Source of the DNA: an uncultured Oscillospiraceae bacterium
GTDB taxonomy: Bacteria > Bacillota > Clostridia > Oscillospirales > Oscillospiraceae
Assembly: GCA_910587205.1 (NCBI GenBank)
Contig: CAJULZ010000014.1
Location: 1-31,012, forward strand
DNA length: 31,012 nt
Reading direction: 5' to 3'
Of this stretch, positions 1 to 6,858 are shown piece after piece. Each line of letters starts with the position of its first letter. Position 1 is the first letter of the stretch. The notes beneath the pieces are model-generated. The model did no database searches. It was given only the letters and a program-made list of their open reading frames with translations, and was not told where the DNA came from. Made by a program: the position numbers and the translations under genes.

Positions 1-1061
1 TCCTCGTCGTAGGCGTTGCACAGGAAGGCCAGCAGCATCCGCTCCACGCCCAGGGAGGGCTCGATCACATAGGGGATATAGTGTTCGTTCTTCTCCTGGT
101 CGAAGTAGGTCAGATCCTTGCCGGAGGTAGTCTGGTGGGCGGTGAGGTCGAAGTTTGTGCGGCTGGCCACGCCCCACAGCTCACCCCAATCGGTGAAGGG
201 GAAGGCAAACTCGAAATCGGTGGTGGCGTTGGAGTAGTGGCTCAGCTCCTCGGGGTCGTGGTCCCGCAGGCGCAGGTTTTCGTCCTTGATGCCCAGGCCC
301 AGCAGCCACTGGTGGCAGAAGTTTTTCCAGTAGGCGAACCACTCCAGCTCGGTGCCGGGCTGGCAGAAAAATTCCAGCTCCATCTGCTCGAACTCCCGGG
401 TGCGGAAGATGAAGTTGCCCGGGGTGATCTCGTTCCGGAAGCTCTTACCGATCTGGCACACGCCGAAGGGCAGCTTGCGCCGGGTGGAGCGCTGGACGTT
501 GACAAAGTTGGTGAAGATGCCCTGGGCGGTTTCGGGGCGGAGGTAAACGGTGTTTTTGGCGTCCTCGGTGACGCCCTGGAAGGTCTTGAACATCAGGTTG
601 AACTGGCGGATATCCGTCCAGTTGAATTTGCCGCAGGTGGGGCAGGCGATCTGGTGCTGGTCGATAAAGGCCTTCATCTCGGCCTGGCTCATGGCGTCCA
701 CGCTGTGGCCCAGCTCGAAGCTGTTCTCCTGGCACCAGTCCTCGATGACTTTGTCGGCGCGGAAGCGCTCGTGGCACTCTTTGCAATCCATCAGCGGGTC
801 GGAGAACCCCCCCACGTGGCCGGAGGCCACCCACACCTGGGGATTCATCAGGATGGAGGCGTCCAAGCCCACGTTATAAGGGTTTTCCTGGACGAACTTT
901 TTCCACCACGCCTTTTTTACGTTGTTTTTCAGCTCCACGCCCAGGGGGCCGTAGTCCCAGGTGTTGGCAAGGCCGCCGTAGATCTCGCTGCCGGGGAAGA
1001 TAAAGCCCCGGCCTTTGCACAGCGCCACGATTTTTTCCATGGTTTTTTCCGTGTTGTTCAT
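1..1061 (-). CDS. glyS: Glycine--tRNA ligase (single-chain class II type), 3' part missing
   Basis: Charges tRNA-Gly with glycine in the cytosol. The reading frame is open to the window edge, so only the first 353 codons are present. The N-terminus carries the hallmark of dimeric bacterial/eukaryotic-type GlyRS: GRGFIFPGSEIYGGLANTWD near residues 18-37, then YGPLG. Further on are a Cys-rich zinc-like segment (CKECHERF, later CPTCGKF), RPETAQGIF, and the class II motif region RTREFEQMELEFF. The ATG at 1061 is preceded by AAGGAG nine bases upstream; a second ATG at 1040 is possible but has no such site. It lies 22 bp after the acyltransferase gene and shares its promoter and glycine T-box, so it is the expected target of that T-box. 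Identity is near certain; only the 3' end is unseen. Confidence 0.96.
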   Translation of the reverse strand, partial: MNNTEKTMEKIVALCKGRGFIFPGSEIYGGLANTWDYGPLGVELKNNVKKAWWKKFVQENPYNVGLDASILMNPQVWVASGHVGGFSDPLMDCKECHERFRADKVIEDWCQENSFELGHSVDAMSQAEMKAFIDQHQIACPTCGKFNWTDIRQFNLMFKTFQGVTEDAKNTVYLRPETAQGIFTNFVNVQRSTRRKLPFGVCQIGKSFRNEITPGNFIFRTREFEQMELEFFCQPGTELEWFAYWKNFCHQWLLGLGIKDENLRLRDHDPEELSHYSNATTDFEFAFPFTDWGELWGVASRTNFDLTAHQTTSGKDLTYFDQEKNEHYIPYVIEPSLGVERMLLAFLCNAYDE

Positions 1062-1083
1062 GGGGATACACTCCTTATATAAA

Positions 1084-2139
1084 CTAAATGAGATAGGTCC
1101 TGACGATAGGGATATGGCGCAGCCCCTCCCAGGTCAGCCAGCCCGCAGCCAGCAGCAGCAGGCACACCAGGGGGATGGACAGCAGGCAGGGGGAGGCCCC
1201 GGCGGACAGGCCCAGCAGGTTGAGCCGCCGCAGGAAGAAGACGTGCACCAGGTAGATGCAGAAGGAGGCGCGGGCCAGCCGCCCGGTGAGGCGCGCCACG
1301 GGGGCGGGCCAGGCTTTCCGGGTGATGATGAGGCCGAACAGCCCGGCGGCCATGAGCATGGGGCCGGGGGACATCCCCTCCAGGAAGATCTCATTGAGCG
1401 CGCCGTCCCGCAGGGACATCGCGGCGCAACCGGAGAAGGTGAAAACCAGGCCGGACAGGTAGGCTACGGCGAACCAGCCGGGCCGGATGGAGGGTCCGTA
1501 CCGCCGGAGATAATGGCCCAGCAGGGCATAACCGATGGCGGAATAGGCCATATTCATCATATACCGCGCGCCGATCTGGTACACCAGGGTGAAGGGCCAG
1601 AAATTGCGGAGCAGGGGGAGCAGGATACCCGTGACGGCCCACAGCCCCAGCAGGTATTCCAGCTCCCGCCGGGAGGCGGAGCGGACGAACACCCGGACGG
1701 CGGGGAGAAAAGCGTAGACCAGAAGGAGTACGTGGAGGTAGTAGAAGTGGAATTCATGCTGGAGCAGCAGGGTGCGCTTGACCGAGTCCCAGAGGGTGGC
1801 GCGGGTGAGCTCGTTGGTCTCCCACAGCCAGTACAGCCGGTAGGCAAGGGCCCAGACAAACATGGCGCACAGGATGCGGGGCAGGTTGTGGATGAGGATG
1901 CGCCTGGGGGTGGTGGAGTCCCGGCACAGCATCAGCGCCCCGGTGCACATAAAAAACAGGGGGACCGACGGCCGGGCCAGGGAGCCCCAGGCCAGGGAGC
2001 ACCACCAGTCAAAGGCACCCACCGCGCCGGACAGGCCGGCGCTGGCGCAGTGGGTCAGCACCACCAGCACGATGGCCAGGGCGCGCACAAAATCCAGCCC
2101 CGTGTCGCGGCCGGGGGCCTGGATGGGCCGGTTGTCCAT
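1084..2139 (-). CDS. Acyltransferase-3 family integral membrane protein
   Basis: A 351-residue polytopic membrane protein of the acyltransferase 3 family, which moves acyl groups (often acetyl) onto surface sugars or other envelope acceptors. The family signature LDFVRALAIVLVVLTH is at residues 14-29, with the conserved His at its end. About ten hydrophobic segments follow, and the protein ends shortly after the last one. The ATG at 2139 has AAGGAGG eight bases upstream and sits just downstream of the T-box terminator. It is the first gene after the glycine T-box and is followed 22 bp later by glyS, so both are probably cotranscribed under tRNA-Gly control. The acceptor cannot be read from sequence. 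The odd point is its position between a T-box and the synthetase that the T-box normally controls. Confidence 0.82.
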   Translation of the reverse strand: MDNRPIQAPGRDTGLDFVRALAIVLVVLTHCASAGLSGAVGAFDWWCSLAWGSLARPSVPLFFMCTGALMLCRDSTTPRRILIHNLPRILCAMFVWALAYRLYWLWETNELTRATLWDSVKRTLLLQHEFHFYYLHVLLLVYAFLPAVRVFVRSASRRELEYLLGLWAVTGILLPLLRNFWPFTLVYQIGARYMMNMAYSAIGYALLGHYLRRYGPSIRPGWFAVAYLSGLVFTFSGCAAMSLRDGALNEIFLEGMSPGPMLMAAGLFGLIITRKAWPAPVARLTGRLARASFCIYLVHVFFLRRLNLLGLSAGASPCLLSIPLVCLLLLAAGWLTWEGLRHIPIVRTYLI

Positions 2140-2398
2140 TGCGGATGCCTCCTTTTCCGGGCCCTGCCGACAAAAAACGCCCTGAGCCGGACGGCTCAGG
2201 GCGGACAGAAGTTGCCCGTGGTTCCACCTGAATTCGGGCATAGGCCCGCGCTCTTTCCCGGTAACGGCAGGGGCCGGCGGGCCATTTCCTGCCCGCGCAC
2301 GGGAGTGCCTTCCCGCCGCGCCATCGGGGGACTCGCACCGTCCGTCCCCTCTCTGAAGCCCCGGCCGCGGGGTACTGTTCTCCGTTATCGCTTGCTTC
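2140..2398 (-). promoter_or_regulatory. Glycine-specific T-box leader (tRNA-sensing riboswitch)
   Basis: In transcript direction the leader shows a Stem I with an AGTA motif, a CAGAGAG loop and a GGTGCGAG element. A specifier-loop segment GAAGGCAC follows, in which the codon GGC (2309..2307) reads glycine. It ends in the canonical antiterminator sequence AGGTGGAACCACGG (2229..2216). The bulge TGGA would pair with a tRNA 3' end UCCA, which fits the U discriminator base of bacterial tRNA-Gly. A Rho-independent terminator follows. Uncharged tRNA-Gly should stabilise the antiterminator and switch on the acyltransferase gene and glyS. The specifier register was assigned by eye from the usual GAA-codon-A/C context. 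Confidence 0.88.
2172..2203 (-). terminator. T-box terminator hairpin
   Basis: An 11-bp perfect stem (CGCCCTGAGCC on the plus strand pairing with GGCTCAGGGCG, four-base loop) is followed in the transcript direction by six T residues. It is the terminator half of the T-box switch, and its 5' side lies just after the AGGTGGAACCACGG antiterminator. Confidence 0.92.
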
Positions 2399-2403
2399 AA
2401 GCA

Positions 2404-2432
2404 ACTTTATCATCTTTTCGCCCCGGTGTCAA
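2404..2432 (-). promoter_or_regulatory. SigA promoter P1 of the T-box / acyltransferase / glyS operon
   Basis: TTGACA (2432..2427), a 17-bp spacer and TAAAGT (2409..2404) on the minus strand. It lies inside the 3' end of the upstream hypothetical gene, so that gene's last codons double as the -35 and spacer. Transcription should start near 2397, just before Stem I. Confidence 0.8.
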
Positions 2433-2949
2433 GAGGGGGATCCTCCCTCCCTTCTAAGAACGCGGGGTCACGTCCGAACTCTATTCCGGAGGAATTCCTG
2501 ATTTTTACAACACAGTCTAAATACAAATCGTCCACTGGACTGGACAGTCTGGAATCAGTTTCATATCCGACCTTATTGATAATAAATATTTGCCCACACG
2601 CAGCAATGCAAAAGCACTCTCCATTGGACGTGCTAACTTCAAACATCAGCGTTTGAAAACAAGTATACTCCTTGTAATCTATTTCGCGATACAAAATGAT
2701 TTCCTTTAATGACTTCACAAGTTCAGAAATTTCCTCCCGGGAAAGGCTATATGGCAGAAATACCTCCGGATTTCCAAAGTGGGCTTCCACACTGATTACT
2801 TGTTCATCCGTCAAGTCCATAAACGGACGCTGAAAATCATGCTTTTTCTCAAGAAGTTGCCATAAACCAAAACAAGATGCGGCAAACATGACAGCAATAA
2901 TACTTAGAAGCCAAAGTTTTCTGCGCATTTTTCCACTGCTACGCAACAT
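2410..2949 (-). CDS. Hypothetical membrane-anchored protein, AT-rich gene
   Basis: A 179-residue protein I do not recognise. After a short charged start it has one hydrophobic segment (LWLLSIIAVMFAASCFGLW, about residues 12-30) that would act as a signal anchor or as a signal peptide with a Cys near its end. The rest, about 150 residues, would then lie outside the membrane; four Cys are scattered through its middle part. The final residues (after GREDPPLD) are encoded by promoter P1 of the next operon. The start is uncertain: the first ATG at 2949 lacks a clear ribosome site, and a second at 2928 is preceded by a weak one. It begins 5 bp after the small secreted-protein gene and is probably translationally coupled to it. 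Base composition is much poorer in GC than the neighbours, which suggests a different origin. Confidence 0.6.
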   Translation of the reverse strand: MLRSSGKMRRKLWLLSIIAVMFAASCFGLWQLLEKKHDFQRPFMDLTDEQVISVEAHFGNPEVFLPYSLSREEISELVKSLKEIILYREIDYKEYTCFQTLMFEVSTSNGECFCIAACGQIFIINKVGYETDSRLSSPVDDLYLDCVVKIRNSSGIEFGRDPAFLEGREDPPLDTGAKR

Positions 2950-2954
2950 CGCAA

Positions 2955-3167
2955 CTATATATGAATCATTTCACCAATTCTTAGCGTAGTAAAATCAATA
3001 TCACTAAGGCCCAAAGACTCCTTGTAAGATTCATAAGTATCCAATACGGCAAATAGCTCATCTTCGTTGATCCCTTTGACAAATACCTCATTAGCAGCAG
3101 TCACAGGAGAAATTCCCAGCAAAATCATCAGGGTAAATGCTAATACAATAGAAAAAACTCTTTTCAT
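2955..3167 (-). CDS. Small secreted protein, 70 residues, unknown function
   Basis: Begins with a classical signal peptide: MKR, a hydrophobic core VFSIVLAFTLMILLGI, then a likely signal-peptidase site after SPVTAA. The mature peptide would be about 45 residues, acidic, with no Cys. The ATG at 3167 is preceded by AAGGAG eight bases upstream; an in-frame upstream extension exists but runs through the T-box remnant and has no ribosome site. It is the first gene after promoter P2 and is followed after 5 bp by the membrane-anchored gene. Such a pair could be a secreted peptide with a partner protein, but nothing in the sequence shows that. It is AT-rich like its partner. Confidence 0.62.
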   Translation of the reverse strand: MKRVFSIVLAFTLMILLGISPVTAANEVFVKGINEDELFAVLDTYESYKESLGLSDIDFTTLRIGEMIHI

Positions 3168-3209
3168 TCTATTTGCTCCTTCCTTCTGGCTGAGGGCGGC
3201 CTTGACCGT

Positions 3210-3249
3210 CCGTGGTTCCGCCTGAATTCGGGCATAGGCCCGCGCTCTT
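3210..3249 (-). repeat. T-box remnant: 40-bp copy of the antiterminator region
   Basis: These 40 bases match 2216-2255 of the functional T-box at 39 positions and include the core AGGCGGAACCACGG. The next block, 3251-3288, matches 2395-2432 (promoter and leader start) at 33 of 38 positions. Between the blocks the intact copy has 139 bases (2256-2394) and this copy has one. The missing part is Stem I with the GGC specifier. No T-run terminator follows, so this copy should neither sense tRNA nor terminate. Confidence 0.85.
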
Positions 3250-3259
3250 ACTTCAAGCC

Positions 3260-3288
3260 ACTGTATCATCTTTCTGCCCCGGCGTCAA
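3260..3288 (-). promoter_or_regulatory. SigA promoter P2, duplicated copy of P1
   Basis: TTGACG (3288..3283), 17-bp spacer, TACAGT (3265..3260) on the minus strand. It is homologous base for base to P1 and is placed to drive the small secreted protein and its neighbour. Its -35 lies about 20 bp from the divergent cinA promoter. Confidence 0.7.
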
Positions 3289-3306
3289 TAGGCAGCTGCC
3301 TTTCCC

Positions 3307-3335
3307 TTGACAGCCCGCCGCCCCGGGGATAAAAT
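3307..3335 (+). promoter_or_regulatory. SigA promoter of cinA
   Basis: TTGACA (3307-3312), 17-bp spacer, TAAAAT (3330-3335). The ribosome site AAGGGGG and the cinA ATG follow within about 30 bp, giving a short untranslated leader. It is divergent from P2. Confidence 0.85.
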
Positions 3336-3366
3336 AAAGGAAACGAATCACAAGGGGGATGGGCCG

Positions 3367-4656
3367 ATGAGCCATACCGTGGAAATCTTGTCCGTGGGTA
3401 CCGAACTGCTGCTGGGGAATATCGTCAACTCCGACGCCCAGGCCCTCAGCCGGGAGCTGTCCGGGCTGGGGCTGAACGTGCTGTACCACTCGGTGGTGGG
3501 GGACAATCCGGGCCGCCTGGAGGCGGCGGTGGGGCTGGCCCGGACGCGGGCGGACGTGATTGTGACCACGGGGGGGCTGGGCCCCACCTGCGACGACCTG
3601 ACCAAGCAGGTGCTGGCCCGGGCCTTTGGCCTGGAGCTGGTGTTCCATCCCGAGTGCGCCCAGGCCATCCGGGACTATTTTGCCCGGATGGGCCGGGAGA
3701 TGACGGAGAACAATCTCCAGCAGGCGTATCTGCCCGAGGGGTGCGAGATTCTGGACAACGCCTGGGGCACCGCCCCCGGCTGCGCCTTTGAGGCGGGGGG
3801 GACGCATGTGGTCATGCTGCCCGGCCCGCCCAGCGAGTGCCTGCCCATGTTCCGGGAGCGGGCCATGCCCTGGCTGGCGCGGCTGGGCGAGGGGGTCATC
3901 CGCTCCCGCACGCTGCGGGTGTTCGGCATGGGGGAATCGGCGGTGGAATCCCTCCTCCGGGACCGGATGAACGAGCTGGCAAACCCCACCCTGGCCCCCT
4001 ATGCCAAAGAGGGGGAGGTGGAGCTGCGCATTACCGCCAAGGCCCCCACGGAGGCGGAGGCGGACGCCCTCATCGCCCCGGTGGAGGGGGAGGCGCGCAC
4101 CCTGCTGGGCGAGCTAATATACGGCGCGGACGTGTCCGGCTTGGAGCAGGTGGTGCTGGAGGGGGCGAGGGCCAGGGGCCTCACCCTGGGTACGGCGGAG
4201 AGCTGTACCGGGGGGCTGATTGCCAAGCGCCTCACCGATGTGCCCGGCGCGGCGGCGGCGTTCAAAGGTGGCGTGGTCAGCTACCATTGTGAAGTAAAGG
4301 CGGGGGTGCTGGGGGTGTCCCAGGCCCTGCTGGACGAGAGGGGCGCGGTATGCGCCGAAGTGGCGGAGGAGATGGCCCAGGGGGCCCGTAAGGCGCTTGG
4401 CGTGGATCTGGCGGTGTCCGCCACGGGGGTGGCGGGGCCCGACCCGGACGAGCGGGGCAACCCGGTGGGGTTGGTGTACACCGCCCTGGCGGCGCCGGAC
4501 GGCTGCTGGGTGAAAAAGCTGAATCTGGCCTCCCCCGGGGCCCGGCGGGACCGCATCCGCACGCTGTCGGCCAACCACGCCCTGGACATGGCGCGGCGCT
4601 GGCTGGCGGGGCTGGAACCCACGGGGCGGAGCTGCCAGCGGGGCTGGACGGATTAA
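3367..4656 (+). CDS. cinA: CinA-type protein, putative nicotinamide mononucleotide deamidase
   Basis: 429 residues, the usual size for two-domain CinA. The N-terminal half (about 1-170) is a MoaB/MogA-like molybdopterin-binding fold with VEILSVGTELLLGNIVN at the start, TTGGLGPTCDDLTK, and the PGPPSE motif near residue 156. The C-terminal domain (about 255-415) holds TAESCTGGLIAKRLTDVPG and VSATGVAGP, the signature of the family that hydrolyses NMN back to nicotinic acid mononucleotide in pyridine nucleotide salvage. The ATG at 3367 follows AAGGGGG. It has its own promoter just upstream. The next gene on the strand is 201 bp away, so it may be transcribed alone. The link with competence is family history and is not shown here. 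Confidence 0.93.
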   Translation: MSHTVEILSVGTELLLGNIVNSDAQALSRELSGLGLNVLYHSVVGDNPGRLEAAVGLARTRADVIVTTGGLGPTCDDLTKQVLARAFGLELVFHPECAQAIRDYFARMGREMTENNLQQAYLPEGCEILDNAWGTAPGCAFEAGGTHVVMLPGPPSECLPMFRERAMPWLARLGEGVIRSRTLRVFGMGESAVESLLRDRMNELANPTLAPYAKEGEVELRITAKAPTEAEADALIAPVEGEARTLLGELIYGADVSGLEQVVLEGARARGLTLGTAESCTGGLIAKRLTDVPGAAAAFKGGVVSYHCEVKAGVLGVSQALLDERGAVCAEVAEEMAQGARKALGVDLAVSATGVAGPDPDERGNPVGLVYTALAAPDGCWVKKLNLASPGARRDRIRTLSANHALDMARRWLAGLEPTGRSCQRGWTD

Positions 4657-4657
4657 A

Positions 4658-4813
4658 AGAAGCGCGGAGAAGCGGACAGCGAGGGAGCTTGGAGCGGAGC
4701 GAGGGCAAAAGCCCAAGGCCGACGCAGAGGGCTGGTTTTTGCCCGAGACGGAGCGAAAGCGACCGACCGCCCTGACCGCTTCGAAGCGTGACAGAAGAAG
4801 CGCGGAGAAGCGG
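4658..4813 (+). repeat. Intergenic repeat pair flanking a hairpin-forming stretch
   Basis: An 18-bp direct repeat, AGAAGCGCGGAGAAGCGG, occurs at 4658-4675 and 4796-4813. Between the copies lies a stretch rich in GAGCG words that can fold imperfectly: GGGCAAAAGCCC on one side and GGGCTGG then TTTTTGCCC on the other. It fills the gap between cinA and the next gene. No open reading frame with a ribosome site was found in it. It looks like a dispersed non-coding repeat, but only this one occurrence is visible. Confidence 0.5.
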
Positions 4814-4857
4814 GCAGGCGAGGTGCGGCAACGCAGCTGAGGAAAGGGGACGGCGGC

Positions 4858-6000
4858 ATGAAAGGCTGGGAAAAAATCACCCTGACGGCGCTGGCGCTGT
4901 GCGCGCTGTTGCTGGCGGGCGTGCTGGTGCTGAGGGCATCCGCCGCGTCGGGCACGGTGCACCTCATGGCGGTGAACGACAAGGTGCTGGTGGATCTCAC
5001 TGCCGAAAACATGCCTACCGTCATCGGCGGGGCGCTGTATGTGCCTTACACTATGCTTTCCAACCGGGTCCACGGCTACAACCTGGGGGTGAACGCCATG
5101 TACAGTTCTTCGCGGCACACGGTGATGGTGTCCGACGGGGTGCGCGGGGTGGTATTCGACCCCCAGACCAGCACGGCCCAGGACCTGGGCGGCGAGGCCA
5201 TGCCGGTGCGGGCCATGGTGCGCAACTCTATGGTGTTCCTGCCCATCGACTGGCTGTGCGAGTACTTCGGAACGATCAGCTGCTCCCGTATCCGCACGCA
5301 GTACGGGATCGTGGTGCGGGTGACAAACGGTGCGGCGGTGCTGGACGACGCCAATTTTGTGAGCGCGGCGGACAGCCTGCTTTCGGACAGCCTCCAGCGC
5401 TACCTGTCCACGGTGGACCCGCTGTCCCCGGCGGTCCCGTCCGCGGCGCAGCCGGACCCGTCCGCGGCGCCGGACTGGGCGGAGCTGTACCTGGCGTTCC
5501 GCTGGGGGGAGCAGGCGGGGGAGACGGCCCGGCTGCTGGAGGAGCGGGGGGAACGGGCCCTGTTTCTGTTTACCTGCGGCCAGCTGAGGGAGCAGGACGG
5601 CCTGGTGCGGGAGCTGGTGGGGGCGGGGCATACGGTGGGCCTGGCCGTCACGGGGGACGACGCGGCGGACTGCCGCGCCCAGGCGGAGGAGGGCGGACTG
5701 CTGCTGGCGGCCATCGCGCGGTACCCGCTGCTGGTGGTGAGCGCCGACGGCCTGGACGGGGAGGGCCGGGAGACGCTGGCCCAGGAGGGCTATGTGGTGT
5801 GGGCCGCCGGCAGCCGGGGGGAAGGCTACTCCTCCGGCGCGGCCCTGGTGCGGGACCTGGACCCCCAGCAGGTGAACCTGGTGGAGCTGTCCTGCGGGCC
5901 CGGGGGGGCGGCCTTTGCCCGGGGGATGCTGCGGGCCATGGACGAGAGCGGCTGCCGGGCGTACCAGTTTACGGCGGCCAGCCTTGGCCCGGCGGCGTAA
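4858..6000 (+). CDS. Exported protein with copper-amine-oxidase-N-like domain and degenerate deacetylase-like domain
   Basis: 380 residues. Residues 1-30 form a signal peptide or anchor (long Leu/Ala core ending ASAAS). Residues about 33-165 resemble the copper amine oxidase N-terminal-like stalk domain found on clostridial wall proteins (VNDKVLVDLTAENMPTVIGG, ALYVPYTMLSN, VFLPIDWLCEYFG). A Pro/Ala/Ser linker follows near 195-212. The C-terminal part then has the strand-helix pattern of a NodB-type polysaccharide deacetylase (TARLLEERGERALFLFTCG, then HTVGLAVTG), but the metal-binding Asp pair and HxxxH are absent. I infer an exported, catalytically dead carbohydrate-binding or regulatory protein. 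The ATG follows GAGGAAAGGGG about 10 bases upstream. GC and codon use match the neighbours. Confidence 0.68.
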   Translation: MKGWEKITLTALALCALLLAGVLVLRASAASGTVHLMAVNDKVLVDLTAENMPTVIGGALYVPYTMLSNRVHGYNLGVNAMYSSSRHTVMVSDGVRGVVFDPQTSTAQDLGGEAMPVRAMVRNSMVFLPIDWLCEYFGTISCSRIRTQYGIVVRVTNGAAVLDDANFVSAADSLLSDSLQRYLSTVDPLSPAVPSAAQPDPSAAPDWAELYLAFRWGEQAGETARLLEERGERALFLFTCGQLREQDGLVRELVGAGHTVGLAVTGDDAADCRAQAEEGGLLLAAIARYPLLVVSADGLDGEGRETLAQEGYVVWAAGSRGEGYSSGAALVRDLDPQQVNLVELSCGPGGAAFARGMLRAMDESGCRAYQFTAASLGPAA

Positions 6001-6041
6001 GCCGCTTGGGCGGTGGAAAAAGACTTTTCAAATGAAATGAG

Positions 6042-6071
6042 GGGCGGCGCAGGGGAATCCCTGCGCCGCCC
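6042..6071. terminator. Hairpin between convergent genes
   Basis: A perfect 13-bp stem, GGGCGGCGCAGGG with its complement and a GAAT loop, lies between the convergent ends of the exported protein gene and spoIIR. T-runs on either side are poor, so its use as a terminator on one or both strands is inferred from position and strength. Confidence 0.6.
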
Positions 6072-6165
6072 GAAACTGTGGGGGACACGCTCCTTTTTCA
6101 ACAACGGGAAAGAAGATAGTGTGAAAGAAGCCCAGGAGGGGCGTTTCACGCAAAACGTATGTTCC

Positions 6166-6798
6166 TCAACCGGGGCGAACCCCCAGGCTCCGCGCCAGCT
6201 CCCCCCACCACTCCATGAGGCGGAATTTGAGCACATAGCCGCCGTCCTGCCCGGTGATGAGGGCCACCTGCCCATCGGTGAGCACGCCTTCCGCCGCGGC
6301 CTCCACGCCCTCTTCCGTGACCGAGCCCAGGCACAGCGGGGGGAACACCACGCACCACCAGTTATGCCCCGCGCCCTCTCCGATGACCACGCGCAGGGCC
6401 CGATAGCGCCCCGCGGGCAGGGAAAAAGCGCCGTATGCTTTGGTGGGGAACCATTCGTCCGTGATGGATACGGACACGCTGTCGCCGCAGCCCTCCGCCG
6501 CCAGCGCGGCGGACGCGGCCTGGGCCAGGCTGTCCAGATGGCCGGCCAGCGCGGCCTCCGCATCCTGCCGGGTGCCGGCGCCGTCCAACAGTTCCGCGGC
6601 CCGAGCCAGTACCGCATCCCGGGCCAGCAGCTTCAGCGCCTGGTCGGCGTCGGTATCGGAGTTGGCCACCACATGGAGGCGAAGGACCTGTTCCGCCAGG
6701 GCGGATTCCCCGGCGCAGGCCCAGGCCCCCGCCGCCAGGGTGAGACCGAACGCGAGGAACAGCGCCGCCTCCCAGCGGCGCAGTTTGGAAGAAGTCAT
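6166..6798 (-). CDS. spoIIR: Stage II sporulation protein R
   Basis: 210 residues. In Bacillus, SpoIIR is made in the forespore, exported into the space between the two membranes, and triggers processing of pro-SigmaE in the mother cell. Here residues 1-30 are a signal anchor. The family core follows: LRLHVVANSDTDADQALKL and RDAVL, with ITDEWFPTKAYGAFSLPAGRYRALRVVIGEGAGHNWWCVVFPPLC in the middle. The ATG has a weak AGGA ribosome site. The gene lies 54 bp after ispE, with a possible forespore-type promoter overlapping the ispE stop. Its presence marks the organism as a spore former. Confidence 0.93.
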   Translation of the reverse strand: MTSSKLRRWEAALFLAFGLTLAAGAWACAGESALAEQVLRLHVVANSDTDADQALKLLARDAVLARAAELLDGAGTRQDAEAALAGHLDSLAQAASAALAAEGCGDSVSVSITDEWFPTKAYGAFSLPAGRYRALRVVIGEGAGHNWWCVVFPPLCLGSVTEEGVEAAAEGVLTDGQVALITGQDGGYVLKFRLMEWWGELARSLGVRPG

Positions 6799-6828
6799 AA
6801 AAACACCGTCCTATGTACCGTATGGGTA

Positions 6829-6858
6829 CATTATGGACGGTGTTGCTTTGTTTTATAC
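6829..6858 (-). promoter_or_regulatory. Candidate forespore (SigF/SigG-type) promoter of spoIIR
   Basis: GTATA (6858..6854), 18-bp spacer, CATAATG (6835..6829) on the minus strand, close to the forespore sigma consensus and placed about 30 bp before spoIIR. A perfect inverted repeat TGTACC/GGTACA (6814-6830, 5-base loop) overlaps the start-site side. The assignment is by eye. Confidence 0.45.

Noticed and set aside
4114..5631. A 505-codon frame antisense to cinA and the exported protein
   Set aside because: Arg/His/Gln-rich shadow of GC-rich genes; crosses the intergenic repeat without any signal.
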